A stretch of 64,000 nt of DNA from Paenibacillus sp. R14(2021) (GCF_019431355.1 NZ_CP080269.1:5451001-5515000); one strand, 5' to 3'; shown: positions 32,196 through 41,089, counted from the first letter of the stretch. Notes: a model not told the origin generated them from the letters alone. A program made the numbers and translations.

Positions 32196-33455
32196 CTAGA
32201 TTTTGAAGATCGACATCGTCCGCTGAAGCTGCATGACCACCAGCTGCATTTTCTCCGTTTCCGCGACGACGGCCTGAACGGAGCCGATCTGCTCGTTCAT
32301 GGAGGCAGATACCTGTTCGGTACCGGCGGCGGATTCCTGCGTGATGGCCGAAATGTTCTGGATAGAGCCGGAAATCTTACGTGCGCTGTCGAGCATCGCG
32401 TCGCTCTCGCTGGAGAATTGGGCGATCAGGTTCGTAATGAACGTCACGCTGGTTACCAGCTCGGAGAAGATATGCTCCGAGTCCTTCAAAATCTGCATTT
32501 GCGTATGTACGACCTCTTCATTGACTTTGATATTACGAATGGCCTGCTTCACTCCGTGGTCGATATCACGTACGAGCGTGAACACTTCCTTCGTCGAGGA
32601 CGTGGATTCCTCGGCAAGCTTGCGGACTTCCTGCGCGACAACGGCGAATCCGCGGCCGTGCTCGCCGGCGCGTGCCGCTTCAATGGATGCGTTAAGCGAC
32701 AGCAGATTGGTTTGTTCCGCCAAGTCCGAAATCGTTCTCGTTATCGCTGAGATGCCTTCCGCCTTCTGAGCGAGATCCTCGATCGTCGCGGAAACTTGCG
32801 AGGTGGCCTCCACATTGCGGGTCATGCCTTGCACCTGGCTGTCGACTGCTTGGCGTCCACGCTCGACCAGGATGAGCGTCTGTTCGGAGCGGTCGTTCAT
32901 TTCTTTGGTCGAGTGGGCGTAAGCGGACACCTTGTCTTCGATTTCGCGGATGGAGTCGGCCATATCGCTGACATCCTCGGAAATTTCGTTGGCGCCCGTG
33001 GCCAATTCGCCGGCAGAGGAGGCGACCTGCTCCATGACCTGCTTCAAATCCACGTTTTTATCAGAAATGCTGCGGCTTGTATCGTTGACGAGTCTTGAGA
33101 TGCTGGAGGTCTCCTTCAAAATGTCGCGGAGCTTGTCCACCATGCTGTTGAAGGAATGACCAAGCTCGCCAAGCGAGGCGGAAGAAGAGACGTCGACTTT
33201 CCGCGTGAAATCTCCTTTTGCAATGCCGAACGCGATGGAGGTCATTTCGTCAATTGATGATGTAAGCGCTGTCTCGATCACGCGCACAAGAGGGAATGTG
33301 ACGACAGCAGCAATCACGATAATGCAAAGTCCGAGAATGATGCTGCCGCCCGTCATAAGCAAGCCGAGTAATAGAGCGATCGAAAAAATGCCGACGATGG
33401 TATAACAGCCGCCCAAAAGCTTGTTGCGAATTGATAATGATGTGAACCATTGCAT
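32196..33455 (-). CDS. Methyl-accepting chemotaxis protein without an extracytoplasmic sensor domain
   Basis: A 419-residue receptor. Two closely spaced membrane helices (about 12-30 and 35-55) leave almost no external loop. They are followed by a HAMP-like segment and a long coiled-coil signalling domain with the conserved hairpin tip ([20 protein letters not shown], then [20 protein letters not shown]). It couples to CheW/CheA. With no periplasmic domain it probably senses membrane state or an internal cue. GGGGGAG precedes the ATG at 33455. Confidence 0.92.
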   Translation of the reverse strand: MQWFTSLSIRNKLLGGCYTIVGIFSIALLLGLLMTGGSIILGLCIIVIAAVVTFPLVRVIETALTSSIDEMTSIAFGIAKGDFTRKVDVSSSASLGELGHSFNSMVDKLRDILKETSSISRLVNDTSRSISDKNVDLKQVMEQVASSAGELATGANEISEDVSDMADSIREIEDKVSAYAHSTKEMNDRSEQTLILVERGRQAVDSQVQGMTRNVEATSQVSATIEDLAQKAEGISAITRTISDLAEQTNLLSLNASIEAARAGEHGRGFAVVAQEVRKLAEESTSSTKEVFTLVRDIDHGVKQAIRNIKVNEEVVHTQMQILKDSEHIFSELVTSVTFITNLIAQFSSESDAMLDSARKISGSIQNISAITQESAAGTEQVSASMNEQIGSVQAVVAETEKMQLVVMQLQRTMSIFKI

Positions 33456-33488
33456 CGTGAATGCTCCCCCTATATTTGGAATAATCCT

Positions 33489-33516
33489 ATTATATCACCG
33501 CACCGTTTTTTGTCTA
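33489..33516 (-). promoter_or_regulatory. Sigma-A-like promoter of the chemoreceptor gene
   Basis: On the minus strand TAGACA (33511-33516), 16-base spacer, TATAAT (33489-33494). Confidence 0.5.
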
Positions 33517-33540
33517 TATGGGTCTAATGCGATCCATTCA

Positions 33541-33580
33541 TGTCGAAAGGACTGTAATGTTTGCGTATTTGTATGTCGAA
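33541..33580. promoter_or_regulatory. Two Spo0A-box-like heptamers in a direct repeat
   Basis: TGTCGAA occurs at 33541-33547 and 33574-33580, each within a degenerate repeat of the form TGTCGAAAGRACTRTAAT. The heptamer equals the core Spo0A box. The pair lies about 40-75 bases upstream of the promoter at 33618 and could act on either divergent gene. Confidence 0.4.
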
Positions 33581-33617
33581 AGAACTATAATTCTGTAAGG
33601 TATTTGTAAAATAATAG

Positions 33618-33646
33618 TTGATTGAATAGTAAGGTTGTCATATAAT
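33618..33646 (+). promoter_or_regulatory. Sigma-A promoter of the 33704 gene
   Basis: TTGATT (33618-33623), 17-base spacer, TATAAT (33641-33646). Confidence 0.75.
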
Positions 33647-33703
33647 GGGCCTATCGAACGAGTTGGAAAATTTATCATATCAGGATAGCGGAGGCGACAA
33701 GAC

Positions 33704-34114
33704 GTGAATTTGGATGCAATGCCTTTAAGTCGGCAAGTGGATTTCGTCTTTAAACAATTGGAAGAAGAACTGCTGCATTCGTTGGCAGGCACCGTCATCA
33801 TTCAAATCCGAAATAACGTCGTCGGTAAATACGGCGTTCGCCACAACCCAATCGAGAGCAGGAACGGCCAAATCGGCCAATCCGAGCAGGGGATGACGCG
33901 GGAACAGGTTCAAGCTTTTCGTCAAATGGCGATCGATTCCATCAAGCTGAAGCGGAATTGGACCCATGGCGAAATCATGTATGACTTCTCCGTCCGCTCC
34001 GGAACGGGCACCTGGTCGGCCAGCATCCTCTTCGAATCGAACTACAATTTAGCCAATGGCATGTTCCGCTATACGCCAAAGTACGGCCAGCAGGCCTTAC
34101 GTGACACGCCTTAA
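33704..34114 (+). CDS. Hypothetical protein, 136 residues
   Basis: Starts at GTG 33704 with GCGGAGG at a good distance. It is soluble, without a signal peptide, and mixed alpha/beta. A central segment SIKLKRNWTHGEIMYDFSVR suggests a conserved fold, but I cannot name the family. A strong promoter and terminator frame it, so it is monocistronic. Spo0A-like boxes upstream hint at stationary-phase or sporulation control. Confidence 0.75.
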   Translation: MNLDAMPLSRQVDFVFKQLEEELLHSLAGTVIIQIRNNVVGKYGVRHNPIESRNGQIGQSEQGMTREQVQAFRQMAIDSIKLKRNWTHGEIMYDFSVRSGTGTWSASILFESNYNLANGMFRYTPKYGQQALRDTP

Positions 34115-34125
34115 CTTCATAGCTA

Positions 34126-34161
34126 AAAAGCTGCCTCTTCTCGCGGGGGCAGCTTTTTTGT
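34126..34161 (+). terminator. Terminator of the 33704 gene
   Basis: AAAAAGCTGCC pairs with GGCAGCTTTTTT around an 11-13 base loop. It can also serve the convergent SASP gene. Confidence 0.9.
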
Positions 34162-34171
34162 GCAATTCCTA

Positions 34172-34393
34172 TTAACGGAAAGCTGTACCGGCTAATTGCA
34201 TTTCCGCCATTTGGCAGAGTCTGCGCGTGATGTTCCCGCCGATTGCGCCTGCGTCACGGGTTGCCATGTCGCCATAGTAGCCGTCTTGCGGAAGGGAAAT
34301 GCCGATTTCTCTTGCGACCTCATATTTCATTTGATCCAGAGCCGCACTTGCGTTAGGGACAACCAAGGAATTGCTGCTGCGATTGGAAGCCAT
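34172..34393 (-). CDS. Alpha/beta-type small acid-soluble spore protein
   Basis: A 73-residue SASP. The two DNA-binding helices are clear: ALDQMKYEVAREIGI, then QDGYYGDMATRDAGAIGG and ITRRLCQMAE. Such proteins saturate spore DNA and protect it from UV and heat; GPR cleaves them at germination. ATG 34393 is chosen because AGGAGGTGA lies eight bases upstream. An excellent sigma-G promoter precedes it, fixing forespore expression. A second SASP of the same class is at 43273. Confidence 0.96.
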   Translation of the reverse strand: MASNRSSNSLVVPNASAALDQMKYEVAREIGISLPQDGYYGDMATRDAGAIGGNITRRLCQMAEMQLAGTAFR

Positions 34394-34420
34394 TGTAATC
34401 ACCTCCTTTGCTTGTACCCT

Positions 34421-34450
34421 TAGTATGGATTGACTGGAAGGTTTTATTCG
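34421..34450 (-). promoter_or_regulatory. Sigma-G promoter of the SASP gene
   Basis: On the minus strand CGAATA (34445-34450), 17-base spacer, CATACTA (34421-34427). This is one mismatch from the forespore consensus TGAATA/CATACTA. Confidence 0.85.
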
Positions 34451-34487
34451 AAAGCGGATTCATTCTTATGATGTAATTATTTCCAGT

Positions 34488-34811
34488 TTAGAAGAGGAAT
34501 CCGAGGGCGAGGGGCAGCACGAACAATCCGTAAATCAGTATATTGGCGGCAACGGAACGCGAGGGCTCATGGTTGCAATCGCACGCGGCAGCCGAATAGC
34601 CCTGCCATTCCTGAAAGGCGGATTGCAGCTGGTAGATAGCGGTTGCGAACAGCCCCATCGCGGATAGCTTGACATAGACGGCAAGACCCGGTTCCACGTA
34701 TTGGACGAGAGTTCCCGTGCGAACGAGAAAGACGATATAGATGCCGAATGCGCTTAGAATCCCGCACCGTATGGAATGATGGATGACGGCAATTCGCTGT
34801 TTCGTGAACAT
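34488..34811 (-). CDS. Short DUF1980/YcgQ-like membrane protein
   Basis: A 107-residue protein with three membrane helices, matching only the N-terminal membrane part of YcgQ (TIGR03943/DUF1980; about 285 residues in B. subtilis). The soluble C-terminal half is absent: the frame stops after GFLF, and only about 90 noncoding bases separate it from the SASP gene. It follows the YcgR-like permease by 13 bases, with GAGGAG at the start, so the pair is an operon. The YcgR/YcgQ pair is thought to take part in metal export or insertion; function is uncertain. Confidence 0.8.
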   Translation of the reverse strand: MFTKQRIAVIHHSIRCGILSAFGIYIVFLVRTGTLVQYVEPGLAVYVKLSAMGLFATAIYQLQSAFQEWQGYSAAACDCNHEPSRSVAANILIYGLFVLPLALGFLF

Positions 34812-34824
34812 TGGGGTCAGCTCC

Positions 34825-35748
34825 TCACGAACCGAATAGCAGCCGCTCGGTCAGCATGGAACCGAGCCAGACAGCGGCAGCCAAGAATAGGACAATACCA
34901 ATGACGACTTTGCTCCGGAAGGCGGCGAGCAATAACAGCAGGCTCTTCACGTCGACCATAGGTCCGAACACCAGGAAGGCGAGCAGGGCCCCTGGTTGAA
35001 ATAGGCCATGGAACGATGATGCCACGAAGGCATCGGACGTGGAGCAGAGCGACAGCGCAAAGCCCGCTGCCATCATGATTCCATTCGCGAATGCCGGCTC
35101 GCTGCTGATGGAGAGCAGCGTTCCCTGATCCAGAGCCGATTGGATAAGCGCGGTCAGAAAGGCGCCGATGATCAAATATTTGCCGATGTCAAAAAATTCG
35201 TCGGAGGCATGCGTAAAGGTTGCCTGTACGCGCTCACGCAGTCCGCCGTTCATATGCCCGTGATTGTATTGGTGATTGTGGTCAAGCTGCCTGGAGCCTC
35301 TGAACGCGAAGCCGTGCAGCGAATGTTTAAGCGGATTGCGTTTCATGAAAGCAATCAATACAAAACCGAGCACGAAGCAAATCACGAAAGCAAGTCCCAT
35401 TCGGGCATAAGCCATTTGCGGCTCCGATCGGAAAGCCTGATAGGTGGACGCGAAAACGATTGGATTCACGATAGGACCCGCGAAGATGAAGACCATGCCG
35501 ATATAGGGAGGCATGCCCTTATGAATCAGCCGCCGAACGACCGGAATCATGCCGCATTCACATAAGGGCAGCAGAACGCCGAGCAAGCAGCCGAAGAGTA
35601 CGCCGATAACGGGATTTCGGGGCGTCAGCTTGGCAATCATCATGTCCGAGACGAATACCTGCAGCAGCGCGGAGAAGAAGACGCCGAGCAGGATGAATGG
35701 AAAAGCTTCTATAATAATGCTGATAAAAATATGCTGAAAATCATGCAC
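34825..35748 (-). CDS. YcgR-like permease (DUF318/ArsP family)
   Basis: A polytopic membrane protein of about 307 residues, PF03773 family. The hallmark LLPLCECGMIPV in an early helix and the second half-repeat (SALDQGTL... LCSTSDAFVASSF) are present. A His-rich cytoplasmic loop (HNHQYNHGHMNGG) lies mid-protein and might bind metal. Start: ATG 35784 has no ribosome site, while GGAGG lies just upstream of in-frame GTGs at 35754 and 35748; I use 35748. It is paired with the short YcgQ-like gene. Confidence 0.85.
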   Translation of the reverse strand: MHDFQHIFISIIIEAFPFILLGVFFSALLQVFVSDMMIAKLTPRNPVIGVLFGCLLGVLLPLCECGMIPVVRRLIHKGMPPYIGMVFIFAGPIVNPIVFASTYQAFRSEPQMAYARMGLAFVICFVLGFVLIAFMKRNPLKHSLHGFAFRGSRQLDHNHQYNHGHMNGGLRERVQATFTHASDEFFDIGKYLIIGAFLTALIQSALDQGTLLSISSEPAFANGIMMAAGFALSLCSTSDAFVASSFHGLFQPGALLAFLVFGPMVDVKSLLLLLAAFRSKVVIGIVLFLAAAVWLGSMLTERLLFGS

Positions 35749-35878
35749 GAACACCAAGCCTCCCTCTACCGCACCGCAGGACATACAACAATCCGCGGCT
35801 TTGTATGATTAAGATATGCGTCCCTAATTCCAAGAAGGACAAACTTTGAGACAAATAATTCAAGGTTTCAAAAAACCA

Positions 35879-35907
35879 TTGCCATTCTTTTAAAAAAAGG
35901 GTAGAAT
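35879..35907 (+). promoter_or_regulatory. Sigma-A promoter of the lipoprotein pair
   Basis: TTGCCA (35879-35884), 17-base spacer, TAGAAT (35902-35907). Confidence 0.8.
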
Positions 35908-35917
35908 CCTCATTATG

Positions 35918-35932
35918 TGATAATGATTCTCA
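35918..35932. promoter_or_regulatory. Fur-box operator
   Basis: TGATAATGATTCTCA matches 14 of 15 positions of the Bacillus 7-1-7 Fur box TGATAAT-N-ATTATCA. It sits about 10 bases after the -10, over the transcription start, as expected for repression. PerR and Zur boxes fit less well. Confidence 0.8.
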
Positions 35933-35989
35933 TTGTTAATGAAGGTGCATGAAAATATAAATTAAAGGCGTAGATTGGGGACTAATTCC

Positions 35990-38014
35990 ATGAAATTCAG
36001 TAAGAAGAAATCGACAGCGGCTGCCGTGTCCGCCTTGCTTGCCTGCTCCGTAGCCGTTACAGGCTGCAGCAGCGATGTGCATGTGAAAGTATCGGACTAT
36101 CATTTTGATACGGCCGGCAATATGTTTGCGTACGCGGAATTCGAATTATCCGGCGAGCCGCTGGCGGAATCGCTCGGTGTCGATCTTGACGTGCTGGATG
36201 CCGGAAAGCTGGATTCGCCGACGGCCTTCGACTACGCGGCAGGCATCGAGTCCTACGAATATTCCGAGGAAGCGATGTATGAGGTCGTTGAGAAATCGGG
36301 CATGGGCCTGCACCTCGTCAACGGTCCTGCCATTGCAGAACAGGCTAAAAAATCCGGGGTTCAGAACAATGAGCTGCTTGCAACGCGCTTCCAGCATATG
36401 GCCGAGAGCGTTGGACAGTCTGCGGATGCCATTCAGCAAAACATGTACCCGACCTTTATCGAATACGCGGAGGGCGACCCGCACTACAACCAGAAGGTCG
36501 CGACGGAGAAATTCGCTGACGGCGATAACGGCACTTATATCCCTACGTATCAAGTAGATTTTGCCTCCCTTCGCTGGAACCGGGATAAGATGAAGAAACA
36601 GCTTATTCCTGCTGCCTACGGCGGCACGATGCTGAAGCAATCCCTGTGGGCCGGCGACTTCCTTGGCAACCTGCACGATGCCAAGACCGATGAAGAGGTG
36701 GATGCGTCCACGGCCAAATCAGGGCCGGAAGGCGATCAAGGCTTGAAGCTCGGCGTGAGCTCCGTGGACGGCATGCAGGGGATGATTCTGACGGACGAAG
36801 TGTGGAACAAGCTGCTCTACGTCCGCGATAACCTGTTCTACAATTCGTCTTCCAAAGCGATTGGCGCATTGTCGCAGACAGCCGGCGGTTATTTGCTGCA
36901 CGCGGTCGATGTGGAAGAAAACGGGGATAAGGATTTCGCTAATGTGAAGAGCCTCAAGGTAAGCGACGGCCGCAGCCTGCTGCAGGATCAGTGGCTGATG
37001 CTATGGCCGACGTCGGAATTCTTCGGCATGACGGATCAGCGCACGGACAATCCGAACCGCAACCCGGCATTCGCGCGCGTATTCGACGGGGATCCGTTCC
37101 CGGCTGCGCCTGCGGTGAATACGGACAGCGACGCTTCGAATGACATCGCTTCGACAGACCCGTATACCGTAGCCCATGATGTTCTGCTGGCGGTGTTCGA
37201 CAATGTGAAGAACCGTCACTGGAACGAGAAGGACGGCACTTTCGTCTCGGAATCGGATGGCAACAAGCAGGGCACGCAGGTGGATACGTTCCAAGCGGGC
37301 TATACCATTGAAGCGCTGCGCATGTTCGAACGCGCAATTGACGGCCTGCCCGTCGGCTATGCGAGCGGAGATGCTGCCGAGGGCTTGAAGACGGAGCAGG
37401 GCACTGCCGCAAAAGACATGATCGTAAAGCAGGCGGATTTCATCTTGAAATCGCTCATTAATAAAGACGGCTTGGCGTTGACCGGCTACGATACGGAGAA
37501 AGGCACCGCAAGCACGGATACATCGCTGAAAGCGCAAATTGGCGCGATTCGCGGCCTGACCTCCGCGTTCCTCGTGACCGAGGACGAGAAATACCGCGAT
37601 GCGGCGCGCAAGCTGTACACAGCTATGGACGAGAAGCTGTGGGATAAAGAGCTAAAGGCATACAAAACGAGCGGCGACGAGGCTAAATACGATGCGTTCA
37701 CAGCTGGAGGCGTATCTGCGGTCTTCCGCCTTGCGCTGGAACACTTGAAAAACACGAGCGGTGACAGCGACTCGCCGAAGGCGCTGGATCAAAGCACGAT
37801 TCAAGACCGCTACGTTTCCTTCTTCCGTCAGGTCATCAACGGTCCGACGCTGGATGAAGGGATGCAGGCGAGCGAATTCTGGGATACCGGCGACGTGTAC
37901 AAGGAAGGCGACGAATCCGGCAACACAGACGGCGATACCGTGCCTCAGATACAGAAAGGGAATGGTGAGAATGGCATTGCTCCGATACTTCTTCCGGTTG
38001 AAATTACAAAATAA
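35990..38014 (+). CDS. Large lipoprotein with C-terminal alpha/alpha-toroid-like domain
   Basis: A 674-residue exported lipoprotein. Lipobox AVTGC puts the lipidated cysteine at 26, the only cysteine I see. Residues 30-370 are not recognisable. Residues 380-620 contain repeated helical pairs with Gly/Asp-rich turns (for example VDTFQAGYTIEALRMFERA; then QIGAIRGLTSAFLVTEDEKY), resembling six-hairpin glycosidase-type toroids. No catalytic acids can be assigned. The ATG at 35990 follows GGGGA. A Fur box controls it, and it overlaps the di-heme lipoprotein gene by 44 bases, so the two are tightly coupled. It could be a scaffold or a substrate for that partner. Confidence 0.85.
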   Translation: MKFSKKKSTAAAVSALLACSVAVTGCSSDVHVKVSDYHFDTAGNMFAYAEFELSGEPLAESLGVDLDVLDAGKLDSPTAFDYAAGIESYEYSEEAMYEVVEKSGMGLHLVNGPAIAEQAKKSGVQNNELLATRFQHMAESVGQSADAIQQNMYPTFIEYAEGDPHYNQKVATEKFADGDNGTYIPTYQVDFASLRWNRDKMKKQLIPAAYGGTMLKQSLWAGDFLGNLHDAKTDEEVDASTAKSGPEGDQGLKLGVSSVDGMQGMILTDEVWNKLLYVRDNLFYNSSSKAIGALSQTAGGYLLHAVDVEENGDKDFANVKSLKVSDGRSLLQDQWLMLWPTSEFFGMTDQRTDNPNRNPAFARVFDGDPFPAAPAVNTDSDASNDIASTDPYTVAHDVLLAVFDNVKNRHWNEKDGTFVSESDGNKQGTQVDTFQAGYTIEALRMFERAIDGLPVGYASGDAAEGLKTEQGTAAKDMIVKQADFILKSLINKDGLALTGYDTEKGTASTDTSLKAQIGAIRGLTSAFLVTEDEKYRDAARKLYTAMDEKLWDKELKAYKTSGDEAKYDAFTAGGVSAVFRLALEHLKNTSGDSDSPKALDQSTIQDRYVSFFRQVINGPTLDEGMQASEFWDTGDVYKEGDESGNTDGDTVPQIQKGNGENGIAPILLPVEITK

Positions 38015-39977
38015 CGGATTGCAGGCAATCAAATGGGCGGCGAGTGCAGGTGCACTCGCCGTTATGGCGTTATTAAGCGCATGCGCTTCCTCGGGCGAGC
38101 AAGCGGCACCGGCGCCTCAATCCGGCAGCAGCATTGTCAGCAGTCCGGACGGCGAGCGGCTGTATATCGCAAACGGCGATTCCAATACGGTTACCATTGT
38201 CGACGCCAAGAATCGCAAGGTCGTGAAGGAAATCGCTGTTGGCAAAGAACCGCGGGAGCTTGCACTCTCATCAGACGGCTCCACGCTCTACGTGACCTGC
38301 CGGTATGCCAATTCCGTAGAATGGGTTGATATCGATAAAGGCAAGGTGCTCGGCTCCGTCAAGACCGGCATTGAGCCGTTCGGGATCGTTGCAAGCCCAG
38401 ACGGCAAGCTGATTTACGTAACCAACTATCGCTCGGGAACGGTCTCCATCGTCGATACGGCGAGCCGCAAGGTGCTGAAGCAAGCCGAGGCGGGCACGAA
38501 CCCGAGGGCGCTAGCTTTAAATGCCGACGGAACGAAGCTGTATGTCTCGGATTACTTGAAAGCGTCGACGGAGGTATTTCAGACAGGCGACATGAAGCTG
38601 GTCAGTAACAACGCGCTTGCGCCGTCACCGGATCAGCAGGATCGGAAGAAAAGCCAGGGCAAGCCGAACACCGTGGAGCAGCTGCGGCTCACGCCAGACG
38701 GCAAATCGTTGTGGGAAGCGCATCTGATCACAAATACGGATACGCCGGTCCAATTCGAGGAAGTTATTTTTCCGGCACTCTCGATCGTGGACGCGTGGAC
38801 GGGTACAGAAGAACAGAAGGCGCGCAAGGAGCTGTTCAAGGCGATTGACGTGAAGGATAAATTCGGCAAGACGACGATCGTATCTAATCCGACGGATGTA
38901 GTGTTCTCGAAGGATGGCAGCAAAGCGTATGCGTTAATGGGCGGCAGTGAGGATCTCCTTGTCTTCGATATGGCGAGGGGCGGCAGAGCAGGTCAGATGA
39001 TCCATCATCTACCGGGTGATTTTCCGATCGGTATGGTCATGTCAGCGGATGGAAGCAAGCTTTACATTCATAATTTGAGCTCGCATGACTTGACGGTTGT
39101 AACCCTGCCTCCCGAAGAGGAGGAAGGCGGTCAAGCGCGCGTGGATGGGAAGCCGCTGCCGCTGATTGCCGTGGATCGTTTGAACGCGCAGCAGCGCCTC
39201 GGCAAAACGTTGTTCTACAGCGGGAACTCCGATGATTTTCCGCTTGCCGGAAACAATTGGATGAGCTGCGCTTCCTGCCACTCCGACGGCGAAGTGGATG
39301 CCATGTCGATTATGACGGCCAAAGGAGTCCGGAATATCCCGAGCAACGTCTTGGCTTTCGAGACGGGGCTGTTTATGTGGGACGGAAGCCGCGATGACTT
39401 TGGCGATTATATCCATACTGTCCAGGGGGAGATGGGCGGCATGGGAGGCGTGGATCCTGCCAAGCCGCTTCCGACGGATAAGCAAAAGCTGTTCGATGCA
39501 CTGGAGGCTTATATGCGCATGCCGGATGCTTTTCCGGTGCCGCTTAGTCCTTTCCGGACCGAGGACGGCAAGCTTACGGCGGATGCCGAACGCGGCAAAG
39601 TCCTGTTCGAGGGCAAAGCACAGTGCATTACGTGCCATGCAACGGGTGCATGGACCGACAGCGTCAAGGCGCTGGGCAGCAACGGTAAATTAACGACGGC
39701 GAATACGGATTACTTGCACAATGTAGGCACGGTTGGCAGCCAAGACAAAGATTATGCGGGCGATGCCCGCGGTGCTTTCGTGAACACGCGCGAGCGGGGG
39801 TACTACGACACGCCGACCCTTCGAGGCGTCTATGCGACGGCGCCGTATCTGCATGACGGCAGTGCAGCTACGCTGGAGGATGTCATCAAGCGGGCTGGCA
39901 ATCAGCACGGTCAAACGAAGGACTTATCCGATAAGGAAATTAAAGAGCTGGTCGCCTACTTGAAGCAAATTCAATAA
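37971..39977 (+). CDS. Beta-propeller di-heme cytochrome c lipoprotein (MauG/CCP-like C terminus)
   Basis: A 668-residue lipoprotein. Lipobox LSAC places the cysteine at 38. Residues about 45-400 are a YVTN-type beta-propeller (repeats such as SPDGKLIYVTNYRSGTVSIV). The C-terminal part has two c-type heme sites, C433ASCH and C552ITCH. Its flanking motifs are those of the MauG/cytochrome c peroxidase family: LGKTLFYS, FMWDGSRDD, then YYDTPTLRGVYATAPYLHDG and LVAYLK at the end. It probably carries out peroxide- or metal-linked redox chemistry on the outer membrane face. ATG 37971 is chosen (AAAGGGA ten bases upstream). It is the second gene of a Fur-box operon. Confidence 0.9.
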   Translation: MALLRYFFRLKLQNNGLQAIKWAASAGALAVMALLSACASSGEQAAPAPQSGSSIVSSPDGERLYIANGDSNTVTIVDAKNRKVVKEIAVGKEPRELALSSDGSTLYVTCRYANSVEWVDIDKGKVLGSVKTGIEPFGIVASPDGKLIYVTNYRSGTVSIVDTASRKVLKQAEAGTNPRALALNADGTKLYVSDYLKASTEVFQTGDMKLVSNNALAPSPDQQDRKKSQGKPNTVEQLRLTPDGKSLWEAHLITNTDTPVQFEEVIFPALSIVDAWTGTEEQKARKELFKAIDVKDKFGKTTIVSNPTDVVFSKDGSKAYALMGGSEDLLVFDMARGGRAGQMIHHLPGDFPIGMVMSADGSKLYIHNLSSHDLTVVTLPPEEEEGGQARVDGKPLPLIAVDRLNAQQRLGKTLFYSGNSDDFPLAGNNWMSCASCHSDGEVDAMSIMTAKGVRNIPSNVLAFETGLFMWDGSRDDFGDYIHTVQGEMGGMGGVDPAKPLPTDKQKLFDALEAYMRMPDAFPVPLSPFRTEDGKLTADAERGKVLFEGKAQCITCHATGAWTDSVKALGSNGKLTTANTDYLHNVGTVGSQDKDYAGDARGAFVNTRERGYYDTPTLRGVYATAPYLHDGSAATLEDVIKRAGNQHGQTKDLSDKEIKELVAYLKQIQ

Positions 39978-39984
39978 TAAGCGA

Positions 39985-40017
39985 AGAACCGCAGTGCTCC
40001 TGGCACTGCGGTTCTTT
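39985..40017 (+). terminator. Terminator of the lipoprotein operon
   Basis: AAGAACCGCAGTGC pairs perfectly with GCACTGCGGTTCTT around TCCTG, then TGC. Confidence 0.88.
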
Positions 40018-40078
40018 GCACTGAACAGTCGCTGGGACCGGCTGTATGCTGCTGATAACGGGCATACCGCTCGTTTAT

Positions 40079-41089
40079 TTATCGTTTCCGGCGTTTCAGG
40101 AAAGGAAGCGGGATTGAAAATTGCTTGCCGCTTCGCTTCTCCATGCCATGCCGGTGGAAATGAAGCGCGGCGTTCATTTCGCCGCCTAGGACGATGATGA
40201 TGCTCGACAGATAGAGCCAGGTCAGGAGGACGATAATGCCGCCGATGCTGCCGTACGTTTTGGCGTAGCTGCCGAAATGGTTGACGTAATGGGAGAAGGC
40301 GAGTGAAGTGGCAATCCAGCCGAATGTAGCGAACAGAGCGCCGGGCACGACTTCGCGGAAGCGAAGCCGCAGGTTCGGCACATATAGATACAGACAAGCG
40401 AATACGACCGCCATAATGGCAATGGGAACCGCAAACTGTACCATGTGCCAGACGGTGTCCATGCTGCCGGGGAGCCGCGTCCACGCATAGAGCCTGTCGC
40501 CGACCACCCGGCCGAAGATGAGCATAACAAGGCTGCAAGCAATCACGAGAGCCAGCACGACCGTGAACAGCACGCAATAGGCTTTCACCTGCCAGAACGG
40601 GCGGGTTTCTTCGACGTCGTAAGCTTTGTTGAGCGCCTTCATAACTGCACTGACCCCATTAGAGGCCGACCAAATCGTAATCAGGAGTCCAAAAGAAAGC
40701 AGCGAACCGCTGCGTGCGGCCTGCATGTCTTGGAAGGCGTCATTGATCGTTTGCGCCGAGAGCTGCGGCAGGATCGGCTTAATGAGATCAATCGCATCCG
40801 TAACCGTCAGATCGGCGAAGCTTAGAACTGCCATCATGAAGATGACAAACGGGAAGAAGGCTAAAATGAGATAATACGTCAACTGCGCGCCCATAGCGGG
40901 CACCTCGTCATCCTGGAAACGGCCGTACACATCCTGCACGAAATCGATAAGCCGCATCGGCTTCTTAGTTACAGGTCCGGCCGTCTCAGGAGAGATTTGA
41001 AAACCCGAAGAACCGGTGCGCGGAGAGCTCGACTCGGAGAAAACCGGCTTCTTCGTACCCGGCCCCAGCGGAGAACGGGAATCAGCCAT
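40079..41089 (-). CDS. YihY/BrkB-family membrane protein
   Basis: A 336-residue protein with six predicted helices in the UPF0761 pattern: AQLTYYLILAFFPFVIFM, then TIWSASNGVSAVMKALN and YGSIGGIIVLLTWLYLSS with the closing GGEMNAAL. The family was once annotated as RNase BN in error; its function is unproven. The N terminus has a 50-residue Pro/Ser-rich cytosolic extension, and the C terminus is basic. ATG 41089 is chosen because GGAGG lies seven bases upstream. Confidence 0.92.
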   Translation of the reverse strand: MADSRSPLGPGTKKPVFSESSSPRTGSSGFQISPETAGPVTKKPMRLIDFVQDVYGRFQDDEVPAMGAQLTYYLILAFFPFVIFMMAVLSFADLTVTDAIDLIKPILPQLSAQTINDAFQDMQAARSGSLLSFGLLITIWSASNGVSAVMKALNKAYDVEETRPFWQVKAYCVLFTVVLALVIACSLVMLIFGRVVGDRLYAWTRLPGSMDTVWHMVQFAVPIAIMAVVFACLYLYVPNLRLRFREVVPGALFATFGWIATSLAFSHYVNHFGSYAKTYGSIGGIIVLLTWLYLSSIIIVLGGEMNAALHFHRHGMEKRSGKQFSIPLPFLKRRKR

